From positions 1-64,000 of the forward strand of contig NZ_LVYD01000042.1 of NCBI RefSeq assembly GCF_002077945.1: DNA of 64,000 nucleotides. The letters are read 5' to 3'. The notes beneath the pieces are model-generated. The model made no database searches. It saw only the letters and a list, made by a program, of their open reading frames with translations, and had not been told where the DNA came from. Origin of the DNA: Niastella vici (lineage in GTDB: Bacteria; Bacteroidota; Bacteroidia; Chitinophagales; Chitinophagaceae). Each line of letters starts with the position of its first letter. The stretch's first letter is position 1. Position numbers and translations under genes: made by a program. Shown piece by piece: positions 43,953 to 54,138 of this stretch.

Positions 43953-44349
43953 GTTTATCACTGAAGAAATGATGCCGGCTTTTGAGGGAGTTATACCTGC
44001 AGTTATTGCTTCCTGTTCAGCAGATGGGATCCCTAACGTGACCTATATTTCGCAGGTGTACTATGTAGATGAGCAGCACGTGGCTATCTCACGCCAGTTT
44101 TTCAACAAAACCATTTGCAATATTACCGAAAATCCGATGGCACAGGTGATCCTTACCTGCCCCGTAACCTACGCCATCTACAAAATGCTGTTACGGTTCA
44201 GGGAATCGCAAAGTTTGGGACCGGTGTTCGAAGAAATGACGCTGCAGCTGGAAGTCATTGCCGGTGTGCAGGGCAAATCGGGCGTATTCCATTTACTGGC
44301 AGCAGATATTTACGAGATCCTTGAAATTAACCAGATTAATCCCGTTTAA
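43945..44349 (+). CDS. Second pyridoxamine-phosphate-oxidase-like split-barrel protein
   Basis: The 134-residue protein has a clear PNPOx-like core: VIASCSADGIPNVTYISQVYYVDEQHVAISRQFFNKT is the typical run of strands contacting flavin phosphate, followed by NPMAQVIL. Its stop overlaps the start of the histidine kinase gene (TAATG), so the proteins are probably made in fixed ratio. A cofactor-binding input module for the kinase is an inference from this arrangement. Confidence 0.82.
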   Translation: MSKFITEEMMPAFEGVIPAVIASCSADGIPNVTYISQVYYVDEQHVAISRQFFNKTICNITENPMAQVILTCPVTYAIYKMLLRFRESQSLGPVFEEMTLQLEVIAGVQGKSGVFHLLAADIYEILEINQINPV

Positions 44350-45647
44350 TGTCTCAACCGAATGAAATACAATCCTTGCATATGCAGCTCAACGAGGCCA
44401 AAAAGAAGATTGAGCTCATTCGGGCCGTTACATTAGACCTGAACAAAATGGTAAGCCTGCAGGAAAAGCTTTACAATATTTTAAAGATCCTGCACGACCA
44501 GTTCTTCATTAACTACAGCATGATTTTGCTGCCCGGCCCTGAAAGCAAATACCTGACAGTGCAAGCCCACTACGGTTACGAAACAGACTATAAGGGTATT
44601 TCTATTCCAATGGGCTCAGGCATTGCCGGGTTGGCAGCCCTCAAAAAAATACCTATCAATATTACCGGCATCCGCCGGAAACGGCTGTATTTGAACATCG
44701 CTTCCCAAGGCGCGCAGGCGGCTTTGCCTCAGTCACCCGGACTTGACGATCCTGAAAGTCAGATTGCCATTCCGTTGGTATCGAACAATGAACTGGTGGC
44801 CGTGCTCCTGGCCGAAAGCTATAATATTAGTGTCTTCAACAAGGAAGACGAGGCATTTCTGATCACGCTTTCGCAATCCATTGCCGTCTCCATTCAAAAC
44901 TCGATCTTATTCGACACCATGGAGAACGTGATTGCCAAACGCACTGAAGAACTGGAGCGCAGTAACAAAACCAAGGACCGGCTGTTCTCCCTTATCAGTC
45001 ACGACCTGCGTGGCCCCATTACTTCCTTTCACAATATTGCCAGGCTGGTAAGCCATTATAACCGCCAAAACGAAAAAGAGAAGATTGAACAACTTTCGCA
45101 CCGCATTGACCAATCGGTTGACAAACTCAATGTCCTGCTCGACAACCTGCTTAACTGGGCGTTGGCTCAAACAAAAGAACTTCAATGCCGGCCGGAACGG
45201 CTTAATATCATTACGCTTTTAACTGAAGTAATGGAAATGTTTGGTGATCATCTTGCACTGAAAAATATCAGTCTTTGTACCATGCAAGGCAGTTGCCTGC
45301 ATATAGAAGGCGATTACCACATGCTTTCTGCAGTTTTCCGCAACCTGTTAAGCAATGCCATTAAATATACCCCCCGCAACGGGCAGATCTTAGTAAACAT
45401 CCATAGTGATAATGCGCATGCGCTTGTTGAGATCCATGATACAGGCATTGGTATTCCGGCCGAAAAGCTTGGCGCCATCTTCATGCCCGACGAAAAAAAG
45501 AGCACCCGTGGCACCGATAACGAAAAAGGCACTGGATTGGGGCTACTGGTTGTTCATGAGTTTGTTCAATTGAACCAGGGTTTTATTCGAATTGAAAGCG
45601 AACCCCAACAAGGGACGAAGGTAACAGTGGGCTTACCGTTGAAGTAG
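44349..45647 (+). CDS. Soluble GAF-domain sensor histidine kinase
   Basis: The 432-residue protein has no membrane segment. A short N-terminal coiled coil (residues 5-30) is followed by a GAF domain at about 30-190 and a second coiled coil. HisKA has its His at about 218 (LISHDLRGPITS), and HATPase_c has NLLSNAIKY, DTGIGIP and GTGLGLLV. It is the last gene of the operon beginning with the LytTR regulator, so signalling is entirely cytoplasmic. Its ATP-binding domain closely resembles that of the kinase at 29214-31235. Confidence 0.93.
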   Translation: MSQPNEIQSLHMQLNEAKKKIELIRAVTLDLNKMVSLQEKLYNILKILHDQFFINYSMILLPGPESKYLTVQAHYGYETDYKGISIPMGSGIAGLAALKKIPINITGIRRKRLYLNIASQGAQAALPQSPGLDDPESQIAIPLVSNNELVAVLLAESYNISVFNKEDEAFLITLSQSIAVSIQNSILFDTMENVIAKRTEELERSNKTKDRLFSLISHDLRGPITSFHNIARLVSHYNRQNEKEKIEQLSHRIDQSVDKLNVLLDNLLNWALAQTKELQCRPERLNIITLLTEVMEMFGDHLALKNISLCTMQGSCLHIEGDYHMLSAVFRNLLSNAIKYTPRNGQILVNIHSDNAHALVEIHDTGIGIPAEKLGAIFMPDEKKSTRGTDNEKGTGLGLLVVHEFVQLNQGFIRIESEPQQGTKVTVGLPLK

Positions 45648-45814
45648 CATTTCTTTCCAATCTAGGATTTTCATTCCTCATTAATACTAGTTGATTCCCA
45701 TCTCTTCGACGTTCATTGCATTAGCCCTGAAAAAATCTTTTTACAGAGGTAGTTTCGTAATGCTTATTCAAATCATACAACACAGTCAATTTCTAATTCT
45801 TAAAAATCTGAATT

Positions 45815-46861
45815 ATGCTTACGGAAACAATCTCGGGCAATACAGTACTTACACCCACCCGCATCATGCAAACAGGATTTGCATTCTGGTCGTCGAAAGT
45901 TTTGCTATCGGCCGTTAATTTTAAGTTGTTTACACTTCTTGCGCATGGAAGTAAAACCGCAGAAGAGATCAGAACGGCCCTGGACCTTCAGCAAAGAGGA
46001 CTTCCCGATTTTCTGGATGCGCTGGTAGCCCTGAATTTTTTATACCGGCATGGCAATGGCTCCGAAGCAAAGTATTGCAACACCCTGGAGTCGGATACCT
46101 ACCTTGATAAAAACAAGGCAACTTATGTAGGCGGAATATTGGAAATGGCCAACAACCGGCTCTTTCCGGTTTGGAGCCATTTGGAAGAAGCTTTGCAAAC
46201 CGGACGGCCGCAAAACGAAGGTAAAAACGGGGCAAAGCCTATATTTGAAACAATGTACAGCGATGAAAAACGGCTGGAGGAATTTATTGCAGCCATGGGT
46301 GGTATACAAATTGGAAATTTTATCGAATTTGCACGACAGTTTAATTTTTCGGGGCATTACACACATTGCGATGTGGGTGGCGCCGGTGCAAATCTCTCCA
46401 TTCAAATTGCCCTTCATAACCCTGCTATACAATCGATCAGTTGGGATTTACCCAAGGTAGAGGCTATTGCAGCCCGTAATATTCAACTGAACAAATTAGG
46501 AGACCGGGTAGTGGCAAGATCAGGCGATTTCTTTACCGATGAATTTCCCAGGGCCGATGTGATCACCATGGGTAACATTCTGCATGACTGGGACCTGGAA
46601 CAGAAAAAACTACTCATCCAAAAAGCTTATAATGCCCTGCCAGCTGGTGGTGCATTGGTGGTAATTGAAAATGTCATTGATGACGAGCGCAGGGAAAACG
46701 CCTTTGGTTTGCTGATGTCACTGAACATGCTGGTTGAAACGTATGGTGGTTTTGATTATACAGCCGCTGACTTTACCAGCTGGGCAAAAGAAACCGGCTT
46801 TACACAGGTAGATATCATGCATCTCACTGGCCCTGCCAGCGCCCTGATCGCCTATAAATAA
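45815..46861 (+). CDS. SAM-dependent O-methyltransferase (plant-type/HIOMT-like)
   Basis: The 348-residue protein has a dimerisation winged-helix domain at about 15-100 and a class I SAM fold. The glycine motif is DVGGAGANLSIQIA (about 189), the acidic SWDLPKV follows, and the catalytic His is in NILHDWDLEQK, with VVIENVID after it. Such enzymes methylate hydroxyls of small aromatic or polyketide-like molecules. No biosynthetic partner lies next to it. An upstream in-frame extension is not supported. Confidence 0.88.
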   Translation: MLTETISGNTVLTPTRIMQTGFAFWSSKVLLSAVNFKLFTLLAHGSKTAEEIRTALDLQQRGLPDFLDALVALNFLYRHGNGSEAKYCNTLESDTYLDKNKATYVGGILEMANNRLFPVWSHLEEALQTGRPQNEGKNGAKPIFETMYSDEKRLEEFIAAMGGIQIGNFIEFARQFNFSGHYTHCDVGGAGANLSIQIALHNPAIQSISWDLPKVEAIAARNIQLNKLGDRVVARSGDFFTDEFPRADVITMGNILHDWDLEQKKLLIQKAYNALPAGGALVVIENVIDDERRENAFGLLMSLNMLVETYGGFDYTAADFTSWAKETGFTQVDIMHLTGPASALIAYK

Positions 46862-46869
46862 AGAAGAGC

Positions 46870-46898
46870 GAGAGTGGTTTGAACCGGTTCCCACTCTC
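46870..46898. terminator. Hairpin between convergent methyltransferase and surface protein genes
   Basis: GAGAGTGG (46870-46877) pairs with CCACTCTC (46891-46898). The outer AAGAAG and CTTCTTTT can extend the stem and supply a T-run in either direction. Confidence 0.75.
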
Positions 46899-46908
46899 CC
46901 ACTTCTTT

Positions 46909-48408
46909 TCAATTTGCATCTTTTGCAGTACCGCCACCTAAAGGCAAACCCCGATAACTACGTGGTGTTGCTTCACATTCCTTCACAGGAAGTGATACGC
47001 TGCTCTCTTTACGGCCGGGGCCCACCGGAAAACGTGTATTGGAATAATTACTTATTACATTACCCGAGGCGTCTGTTATATTGGCCCTGTTGGCCACCAA
47101 CTGGTAGGTGAATGGTGTATTGGAAGTACCGCCGTGTAATTCAATTACATCAAAACCGCCGGTTGTTTTATTGGTCACATACACACCATTACATTCACCT
47201 TCCAATTGTATAAATACTTTCAGAGGTTTATCAGGGGTCACGGTAATATTTCGCGCCAATACAGGATCAATACTAATATGGGCCCTGCCATTGACCAGTT
47301 GTCCCGTACCCATATCCTGAAACAATACTTCGGGCGATTCAGTGCAATACATTACCCTGTTGCGCCCCTGGTCATCCTGTACCATGGTAGATTTAACCCC
47401 GTTTGACAGAATAGCATAATCGGTTCCGTTATACCTTCCGCCGATATAGGCAAAAGAGTTTGCGCCGGGCAGATAATCAAGATAGCCGGCCCATTTATTG
47501 TTGGCAACAGCTGTTGAAGCAGTACTGGCAAATGCTTCCAGCCCAAAATTTTCTCCCTGTGCCACTACGCCGGCGCCCGACCCGGTATTATTGAAGGTTG
47601 TCATATTATTGCCCAGGCCCACTACTCCAATTCCATTGGCATTGGTATTGGTGCCACGTATACCGCTATTGGTTGTACTATTGGTTGAACCCGTTACTCC
47701 ATTTCCTGAAGTGGAAAGACCAGATACTCCCGTACCGGTTGAAGCGCTATAACCCATTACACCCGTGCCTGTTGAAGAATTACTACCCATTACCCCAGCG
47801 CCGGTAGAAGTGTTTTCGCCAGATACGCCATATCCTGTACCCGAATTTTGCCCGTACACGCCTGAATATGCACCGCTGCTAAACCCATTAATTGGATAAT
47901 GTATTGTAGAAGATAGAGCACCGGTAACGCCGGCGCCTATGCCCTCCAGCCCATCATCTGAAAATTTAACGGTGGTACCATTAATGATCACCTGTCCGGC
48001 ACTTTTCACGCGCATTCTTTCCGTATTATTCGTTTTAAGAGTTACATCCACTGCATCTGTGGTGCCTAAAAAATTGGTACCGGCTGTGGTGCTGGCATTG
48101 CCGGTTGTTTGCCAGGTATTATTAGCGGTGGTCAATAGTAGCCAATTGGGCGTAGCCGGTGTTCCGTTGTTATAATAAAAGCCCGCAGGGGCAGTGGTTT
48201 GGTATACCAACAAACCGGTAGCCGGTGATGCAATAGCCAGCCGCTGTACATCTGTCATAGAGGGAATTAACAAACCTGCGGAAGTGCTTTTTATATGCAG
48301 CATGGCGCTGCCGTCGGGTGGTGAACCATCATTATTAATACCTACACTTTGTGCCTGCGCAAAGGCTGCCGGCACAATACACAAACAGATAAATATTATT
48401 TTTTTCAT
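46909..48408 (-). CDS. Secreted repeat protein of unknown function
   Basis: The 499-residue protein has a signal peptide ([20 protein letters not shown]). An N-terminal region is common to Bacteroidota surface proteins ([20 protein letters not shown]). Residues 183-266 hold about eight units of 11 residues with the pattern GVxGxNSSTGT, a likely beta-helix or fibre. The C-terminal part from about 340 contains an [15 protein letters not shown] block. The layout recalls phage tail-fibre or collar proteins, with a repeat shaft between globular ends. The start at 48406-48408 is set by the signal peptide. Confidence 0.8.
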   Translation of the reverse strand: MKKIIFICLCIVPAAFAQAQSVGINNDGSPPDGSAMLHIKSTSAGLLIPSMTDVQRLAIASPATGLLVYQTTAPAGFYYNNGTPATPNWLLLTTANNTWQTTGNASTTAGTNFLGTTDAVDVTLKTNNTERMRVKSAGQVIINGTTVKFSDDGLEGIGAGVTGALSSTIHYPINGFSSGAYSGVYGQNSGTGYGVSGENTSTGAGVMGSNSSTGTGVMGYSASTGTGVSGLSTSGNGVTGSTNSTTNSGIRGTNTNANGIGVVGLGNNMTTFNNTGSGAGVVAQGENFGLEAFASTASTAVANNKWAGYLDYLPGANSFAYIGGRYNGTDYAILSNGVKSTMVQDDQGRNRVMYCTESPEVLFQDMGTGQLVNGRAHISIDPVLARNITVTPDKPLKVFIQLEGECNGVYVTNKTTGGFDVIELHGGTSNTPFTYQLVANRANITDASGNVISNYSNTRFPVGPGRKESSVSLPVKECEATPRSYRGLPLGGGTAKDAN

Positions 48409-48710
48409 ATTGAACGGCTGGTAATTAGTAAACTGCAATAGCAAGGTGAAATGTCATTGCAACTTACATATATGACCCGCCGGGCGCGGCAATATATACG
48501 TGAACAACGGGATTTTGTATGTGAACGCAGGCTGGCCCACAGCCTGAAATAAGCAGAAAACCGGCCATATTTCGATTGCAGGCCTGGCGCTACAATTCCG
48601 TAACCACATGAATAAGAAAATGGAAATGTTAACAGCTTTTTCTCCTTCCATTATGTACATTGCGTTCCTCACAATCCATTACCAATCAAATAATTTAAAC
48701 CTGTCACACA
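48409..48710. other. 302-bp gene-free stretch between divergent genes
   Basis: It must hold the promoters of the leftward repeat protein and the rightward S41 peptidase. I see no clear consensus box, and no gene. Confidence 0.5.
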
Positions 48711-50324
48711 ATGAAAAAAACTGCTATAGCCTGGGCATTGGTCACTCTTCTTACAATCGCCTCTATTCCCTCTTTATACGCGCAGAATTCGGATAAAGCG
48801 GCGGCCCTGGCAGCCAATTTCGCAAGCGGGGCAAATGAGATCTCAGATTATAACACGGCCTGCTATTTTGCTTTGTCGGGAAATAAAAAGCTGGCCCTGA
48901 TATACCTCACCAAAGCAGTGAAAGACGGATTTAGCCAACCCAAAACCATGTTGGAAGACACCGACCTTTCTACCCTTCATAATGAGCCGGAATGGTCAAT
49001 GCTGGTAAAGCTGGTGCGGGAAAATGAGTTAAAAGAAGCCACTGAAAACAATTTATTTTTTAATCAACCTGGCTTTTGGGAATCGAAGTCTTTCAAGACC
49101 CCCTATCGAGAAAATATCTCTGAAGATGAAAAAGTCGCCGGACTGTCAAAGTTTTGGTCAGAAGCCAAATACAACTTTGTCAATTTCGACCTGGTTCCTG
49201 AAATAAATATTGACTCATTGTATTTTGAGTATCTGCCTAAAGTAAAAAACACCCAATCTACCCTGGAATATTATACGGTGTTAACAGAAATGTGTGCGAA
49301 GCTAAAAGACGGGCATACCAATATTCTTGCACCCGATGAATTGCGGAATGACGTATACGCAAGGCCGCTTGTTCGCACCAGGTTAATTGAAGATAAAGTT
49401 TTAATTATTGAAGCAGACAGTGCTTTGCAAAAAAAGGGTATTAAAACAGGAATGGAGATTGTAACGGTGAATGGGCTGCCGGTTAAGGAATATGCCGCCA
49501 AATTTATTACGCCGTATCAAAGTGCTTCAACTTTACAGGAAAGGAATACCAGAAGATATGATTTTGCATTGCTTGCCGGGTCCATCAAACAACCTGTTTA
49601 TTTAAAACTCGCAGACGAAAAAGGAAAGGTTTCTGAACATACCATTTCGCGGGTAACCCCGGAAGAACGGTCTTCAAAAATGAGTTATCCTGCTGCCGAG
49701 TATAAACTGCTACCGGGTAATATTAGTTATTTGGCAATTAATTCCTTTGCTACAGATACAGGATCAAAAGTATTTGCCAGCAAATACAATGAAATGGCCC
49801 AATCGAAAGCCATCATCCTTGATGTGAGAAATAATGGCGGCGGCAGCACGGATCTGAAAATCTTAAGATACTTCCTTGATACTACCACCCTGGTTGATAA
49901 GATGTATACAAGAAAATATATTTCAACATTCAGGGCCTGGCAATTACCACAGAGCACCATGAGAAATGATAATATCATCACTCCTTACAAATTGCACCTG
50001 AATGCTAAACCGCTTATTATATTGATAAGCCCCAGAACATTTTCTGCAGCAGAAGATTTTGTCGCTGCTTTTAAAGCGGCAAAGGTGGGAACCATAATTG
50101 GTGAGGCTTCAGGTGGCAGTACCGGTCAGCCATTAGTCATTACCCTTCCCGGACACCTAACTGCCCGTATTTGCACCAAGCGCGATCAGTTGCCCAACGG
50201 GGACGAATTTGTAGGCAAAGGCATTCAGCCCGATATAACCGTATCACCTACAATAAGTGATATTCGCAAAGGGGTCGATACGCAGTTGGAAGCCGCATTA
50301 AAAGAGTTAAATAAATTAAAGTAA
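48711..50324 (+). CDS. Exported S41-family (tail-specific/C-terminal processing) peptidase
   Basis: The 537-residue protein has a signal peptide (cleaved near SLYAQN) and a TPR-like helical part at about 35-105 (YNTACYFALSGNKKLALIYL). The S41 region then contains KDGHTNI, a PDZ-like segment near 230-255, and the core IILDVRNNGGGST and SPRTFSAAEDF with nucleophile Ser. GEASGGSTGQP completes the site. The next gene starts 8 bp after the stop, so both peptidases are co-expressed. Confidence 0.9.
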   Translation: MKKTAIAWALVTLLTIASIPSLYAQNSDKAAALAANFASGANEISDYNTACYFALSGNKKLALIYLTKAVKDGFSQPKTMLEDTDLSTLHNEPEWSMLVKLVRENELKEATENNLFFNQPGFWESKSFKTPYRENISEDEKVAGLSKFWSEAKYNFVNFDLVPEINIDSLYFEYLPKVKNTQSTLEYYTVLTEMCAKLKDGHTNILAPDELRNDVYARPLVRTRLIEDKVLIIEADSALQKKGIKTGMEIVTVNGLPVKEYAAKFITPYQSASTLQERNTRRYDFALLAGSIKQPVYLKLADEKGKVSEHTISRVTPEERSSKMSYPAAEYKLLPGNISYLAINSFATDTGSKVFASKYNEMAQSKAIILDVRNNGGGSTDLKILRYFLDTTTLVDKMYTRKYISTFRAWQLPQSTMRNDNIITPYKLHLNAKPLIILISPRTFSAAEDFVAAFKAAKVGTIIGEASGGSTGQPLVITLPGHLTARICTKRDQLPNGDEFVGKGIQPDITVSPTISDIRKGVDTQLEAALKELNKLK

Positions 50325-50332
50325 ATTGGTCC

Positions 50333-52141
50333 ATGAATAAATTATTTCCGGCATTTCTGATAGTAGGCGCACTGGCAGCATGCAAAAACAAGGTAACGCC
50401 TGCCACCCCTGCAGCCAGTAATAAGGAACTGGCCGCCCTTTTTGAAAAATATTATAATGGCCGTATGGCGTTATTGCCTGTTGAGGCTACTATCAACGGC
50501 GACACCCGGTATAACGACCAGCTACCGGCTGAATTTACCGATAGCTACCGGGGAAAACTAAGCGCCTTTTTTACAGAAAACCTCCAGGCTGTTCAGCAAT
50601 TCAATCGCGAACAACTCAATGAAACCGACCGCACCAGTTATGATATCTTCAAACGAGAAATGGAAATGAGTATTGAAGGCCTGCAATATCAATATTTTTC
50701 CACCACCGACTATACCATCGATGGGCATGTGCCCTTTAACCAGTTTTATGGCTTACCACTTTCTTTCGGACAAATGGGAAGTGGTGCGGGTGCTCAACCT
50801 TTTAACACGGTACGCGATTACGACAACTGGCTAAAAAGGGCCGCGGCCTTTCCGGCCTGGGCCGACAGCGCCATCGTTTATTTCAAAAAAGGAATTGCCG
50901 CCGGCAATGTATTACCAGCCAAACTGGTCGTAAAAATGATCACCCAAATGCAAAACATGGTTGCCAGTGATGTAACCAAAAGTTTATATTATGGTCCCGT
51001 AAAAAACATGCCCGACAGTTTTCCTGATTCAGATAAAAAAAGACTGGCCGCTGCTTTTACCCCACTCATTCAAAGCACCCTGTCGCCTGCTTTTCAAAAG
51101 CTGGCCGACTTCCTGAAAAAAGAATACCTGCCTACAGCCAGAACAAGCACTGGCATTAAAGAGGTTCCCAATGGGCCCGAACTGTACAATTTCCTGGTTA
51201 GGTATTGGACCACAACCGCTAAAAAACCTGACGAAATTTATAACACAGGTTTGGAGGAAGTAAAACGTATTCGCGGTCTTATGGATAGCGTGAAAAATTC
51301 GGTAGGATTTAAAGGCGACCTGAAAGCTTTTTTTGAATACATGCGTACCAACAAACGTTTTATGCCTTATAAAAAACCCGAAGAAGTACTGAACGCCTTC
51401 AGAAACATACAGGCCCGCATAGAACCTCACCTGAAAGACATGTTCGGTCATACGCCGAAAATGAAATTCGAGATCAGGCAAACAGAAGCCTTCAGAGCAG
51501 CCAGCGCCAGCGCCGAATATAAACAGGGTACTGCCGACGGAAAGCGTCCCGGCATTTTTTATGTACCTATTCTGGATGCCACCACCTTCAACACCACCAG
51601 TGGCATGGAAAGTTTATTCTTACATGAAGCCATTCCCGGCCACCATTACCAGGTTAGTTTAACATTGGAAAATACTTCCCTGCCTACGTTCAGGCGTTAT
51701 TTATGGTATGGCGCTTACGGTGAAGGATGGGCGTTGTATTGTGAAAGCCTGGGTAAAGAACTGGGCCTGTACACAGACCCCTATCAGTATGCTGGCGCCC
51801 TTGGTGATGAAATGCATCGCGCCATCCGGTTAGTGGTTGATGTGGCCATGCATGCAAAAAACATGACCCGCGAAGAAGCCATTGCCTATATGATGGCGAA
51901 CGAGGCCATATCAGAAGAAGGCGCCACTGCAGAAATTGAACGGTACATGGCTCTTCCGGCGCAGGCTTTAAGCTATAAGATCGGTGCCCTGAAGATCCGT
52001 GAACTGCGGAACAAATACAGTCAGGAACTGCCAACCAAATTCAGCCTGTCGGCCTTTCATGATGAATTTCTTCATTTTGGTTGTATGCCACTTGACCTGG
52101 TAGAACAGAACATGGATGAGTGGGCAGCTGCACGTAAATAA
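50333..52141 (+). CDS. DUF885-family lipoprotein, predicted zinc peptidase
   Basis: The 602-residue protein has a lipobox (VGALAAC, Cys about 17) and a largely helical body. The metal motif HEAIPGHH lies at about 431-438, with further ligands expected in the EGWALYCE block. DUF885 proteins are related to M32/M3-type helical metallopeptidases. It forms an operon with the S41 peptidase and ends in a strong terminator, so the pair may degrade peptides in the envelope. Confidence 0.9.
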   Translation: MNKLFPAFLIVGALAACKNKVTPATPAASNKELAALFEKYYNGRMALLPVEATINGDTRYNDQLPAEFTDSYRGKLSAFFTENLQAVQQFNREQLNETDRTSYDIFKREMEMSIEGLQYQYFSTTDYTIDGHVPFNQFYGLPLSFGQMGSGAGAQPFNTVRDYDNWLKRAAAFPAWADSAIVYFKKGIAAGNVLPAKLVVKMITQMQNMVASDVTKSLYYGPVKNMPDSFPDSDKKRLAAAFTPLIQSTLSPAFQKLADFLKKEYLPTARTSTGIKEVPNGPELYNFLVRYWTTTAKKPDEIYNTGLEEVKRIRGLMDSVKNSVGFKGDLKAFFEYMRTNKRFMPYKKPEEVLNAFRNIQARIEPHLKDMFGHTPKMKFEIRQTEAFRAASASAEYKQGTADGKRPGIFYVPILDATTFNTTSGMESLFLHEAIPGHHYQVSLTLENTSLPTFRRYLWYGAYGEGWALYCESLGKELGLYTDPYQYAGALGDEMHRAIRLVVDVAMHAKNMTREEAIAYMMANEAISEEGATAEIERYMALPAQALSYKIGALKIRELRNKYSQELPTKFSLSAFHDEFLHFGCMPLDLVEQNMDEWAAARK

Positions 52142-52160
52142 ACGGGAATCGAAATAATTC

Positions 52161-52196
52161 AAACCCCTCCTAATGCACGGGAGGGGTTTTTGTTTT
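52161..52196 (+). terminator. Rho-independent terminator of the peptidase operon
   Basis: AAACCCCTCC (52161-52170) pairs perfectly with GGAGGGGTTT (52180-52189), followed by TTTGTTTT. Confidence 0.92.
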
Positions 52197-52287
52197 AGCA
52201 ATATCCGCCAGCAGCGTACTGGCTCCGCTCACCACATTTTTTTGTTGCTTTTTGAAAGGATGGGTAAATTGTAGAAAAGCCTGTCAC

Positions 52288-53598
52288 ATGCCTCAGTATA
52301 CGAAACCTGTCCAACGCAACCGGGGATCACGACTACTTCGCCGGAATTTTAATCACTTATTGACTTATTCTGCCATACCTATTTTCCTGTTCCTGATGCT
52401 TCCCGGGTTAACCGCACCCGTTGCCGCACAGGAAACAGGCGTTCATTTCGAACACAATCTTAGCTGGGCCGAAGTGCAGGCCAAAGCAAAAGCAGCCAAC
52501 AAATACATTTTCATGGATTGTTTTACCACCTGGTGCGGTCCCTGCAAGTATATGCGTACTACTATTTTTCCGCAGCAGGAAATGGGAAACTTTATCAATG
52601 ACAAATTCATAAGCGTTGAAGTACAGCTGGATACCACGGGCAAAGACGATGACCATGTGAAAAGCTGGTATGCCGATGCCCATGCTATCATGACCCAATA
52701 TGCGATCAAAGCCTTCCCTACCTATCTTATTTTCGCGCCCGACGGACGGGTGCTGCACCGGATCGTTGGCGGCAATTCGGTTAAAGGATTCATTGGGGAA
52801 TTGCAGGAATCTTTTGACACCACCAAACAGTATTATACAAAATTGAAGCAGTTTGAAAACGGTCGGCGCGACAGTGCTTTTCTACGCCAGTTTGCCATAC
52901 AGGTCAGCGATGCCTATGATCTGCCCTTAGGCAAAAAAGTAGCTAAGGCATACCTGGCCGGTCAAACAAACCTTTTTACCCCGGCAGCGCTTGACCTCAT
53001 AAACCTGTACACCACGCGTTCATCCGACCAATATTTTGATTTCCTTGCAAAAAACGCTACTAAAATAGACGGGGTGATAGGAGCCGGAAAGACTGAGAAA
53101 AAGATCAGGACCATTTTCCTGAACGAAGGCGCAAGGATTCGCTGGGACGATAAAAATGCTACAGCCTGGAAGAATTATCAAAAAAAGATCGCAGCCACCT
53201 TACCGGCCGAAGCAAACGAAATAACATTACGCATTAATGTTAACTTTTATCGTGGCAAAAGGGATTGGCCCAATTTTGAAAAGGCCATCGGTTCCTATTT
53301 GAAGCAGTACAGCAAGCAAATGACCGACGATGAGTTGAATAGTATTGCCTGGAATATTTTCGAAACCTGCCCCGACATGAACTGCGTTTCAAAGATCCTC
53401 GACTGGAGCAGCCCGCTGAAAAATTCAAAGGAGCCGGCCTTTCTGGATACCTATGCCAACCTCCTGTATAAATTAGGTAAAAAAGAGGAAGCAATTGCCA
53501 TGGAACAGAAAGCCGTTGATCTCAGCCCGGAAAATGACCGGGCTGCCAACCAGGCAACGCTCGACAAAATGAAGAAGGGTGAAAAGACGTGGAATTAG
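52288..53598 (+). CDS. Exported thioredoxin-fold protein with helical C-terminal domain
   Basis: The 436-residue protein has an N-terminal hydrophobic export signal near residues 25-48. A thioredoxin domain at about 55-180 has the redox motif WCGPCK at 82-87 and the cis-Pro in KAFPTYLIF. A C-terminal helical domain of about 240 residues ends in a TPR-like unit (KLGKKEEAIAMEQKAVDLSP). This layout is common in Bacteroidota and suggests a periplasmic disulfide reductase/oxidase of unknown partner. The ATG at 52288 is preferred over 52252. Confidence 0.87.
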   Translation: MPQYTKPVQRNRGSRLLRRNFNHLLTYSAIPIFLFLMLPGLTAPVAAQETGVHFEHNLSWAEVQAKAKAANKYIFMDCFTTWCGPCKYMRTTIFPQQEMGNFINDKFISVEVQLDTTGKDDDHVKSWYADAHAIMTQYAIKAFPTYLIFAPDGRVLHRIVGGNSVKGFIGELQESFDTTKQYYTKLKQFENGRRDSAFLRQFAIQVSDAYDLPLGKKVAKAYLAGQTNLFTPAALDLINLYTTRSSDQYFDFLAKNATKIDGVIGAGKTEKKIRTIFLNEGARIRWDDKNATAWKNYQKKIAATLPAEANEITLRINVNFYRGKRDWPNFEKAIGSYLKQYSKQMTDDELNSIAWNIFETCPDMNCVSKILDWSSPLKNSKEPAFLDTYANLLYKLGKKEEAIAMEQKAVDLSPENDRAANQATLDKMKKGEKTWN

Positions 53599-53604
53599 TT
53601 ACGC

Positions 53605-54018
53605 TTATAAGCCAACTAACGGCACCAGGCATCGCACATCTTTTTCATTCTGATATATTTCCAGGCAATAACCTTTCGGATCTAAATCAGGATGTTGTAA
53701 AAGCTTTTGAAAAGTGCGGCCAATTATCGATTCATCTTTTTTCCAATCTGACAACCACTCACTGGCGTAAGTTCCCTTTCTTACAATGAAGAGCTTACAA
53801 CCGAGTTGCGCTCCTTCACCCGGAAAAGATTCTTCGACACCGGCCTTATAAACAATTTGACGGTTTTCATTTGGGTAACTGATCCCATATTGAACTCTTT
53901 TGCTGGCATCTGAAAGTAATGAATGTAGTTTTTGAAAAGCCTCTCCTACTCCTTCAGGAAATGATACGGCCTCAACATACAGGACCTTCAGGTCTTTCTC
54001 AATGATATAATTTTCCAT
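53605..54018 (-). CDS. GyrI-like small-molecule-binding domain protein
   Basis: The 137-residue cytoplasmic protein resembles the free-standing effector-binding domain of AraC/MerR regulators (GyrI/SOUL fold): LYVEAVSFPEGVGEAFQKL, ISYPNENRQIVYKAGVEE, GYCLEIYQNE and a final VPLVGL strand. Upstream, TAGCTTTG (54039-54046, minus) is a perfect -7 box without a -33 element. An operator-like 18-mer lies 43 nt further upstream, matching the one before the divergent VOC gene. It is therefore probably a target of the adjacent AraC-type regulator. Confidence 0.75.
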   Translation of the reverse strand: MENYIIEKDLKVLYVEAVSFPEGVGEAFQKLHSLLSDASKRVQYGISYPNENRQIVYKAGVEESFPGEGAQLGCKLFIVRKGTYASEWLSDWKKDESIIGRTFQKLLQHPDLDPKGYCLEIYQNEKDVRCLVPLVGL

Positions 54019-54038
54019 ATTTACCGCTTTAAGAATTT

Positions 54039-54046
54039 CAAAGCTA
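54039..54046 (-). promoter_or_regulatory. -7 promoter box of the GyrI-like gene
   Basis: Minus-strand TAGCTTTG with no recognisable -33 TTG, typical of an activator-dependent promoter. Confidence 0.6.
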
Positions 54047-54089
54047 CAATCAGTTAATTTTTTTTGAAGGGTGCTATCCTGACAAACTA

Positions 54090-54107
54090 AGGGGGTAATT
54101 GCGACAT
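54090..54107 (-). promoter_or_regulatory. Candidate AraC-type operator upstream of the GyrI-like gene
   Basis: Minus-strand ATGTCGCAATTACCCCCT, identical at 17 of 18 positions to 55127-55144 and in the same orientation relative to its target gene. It lies 43 nt upstream of the -7 box. Confidence 0.65.
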
Positions 54108-54138
54108 AATCCTAAGAATTGCCTGGAGTGTTTCGGGA

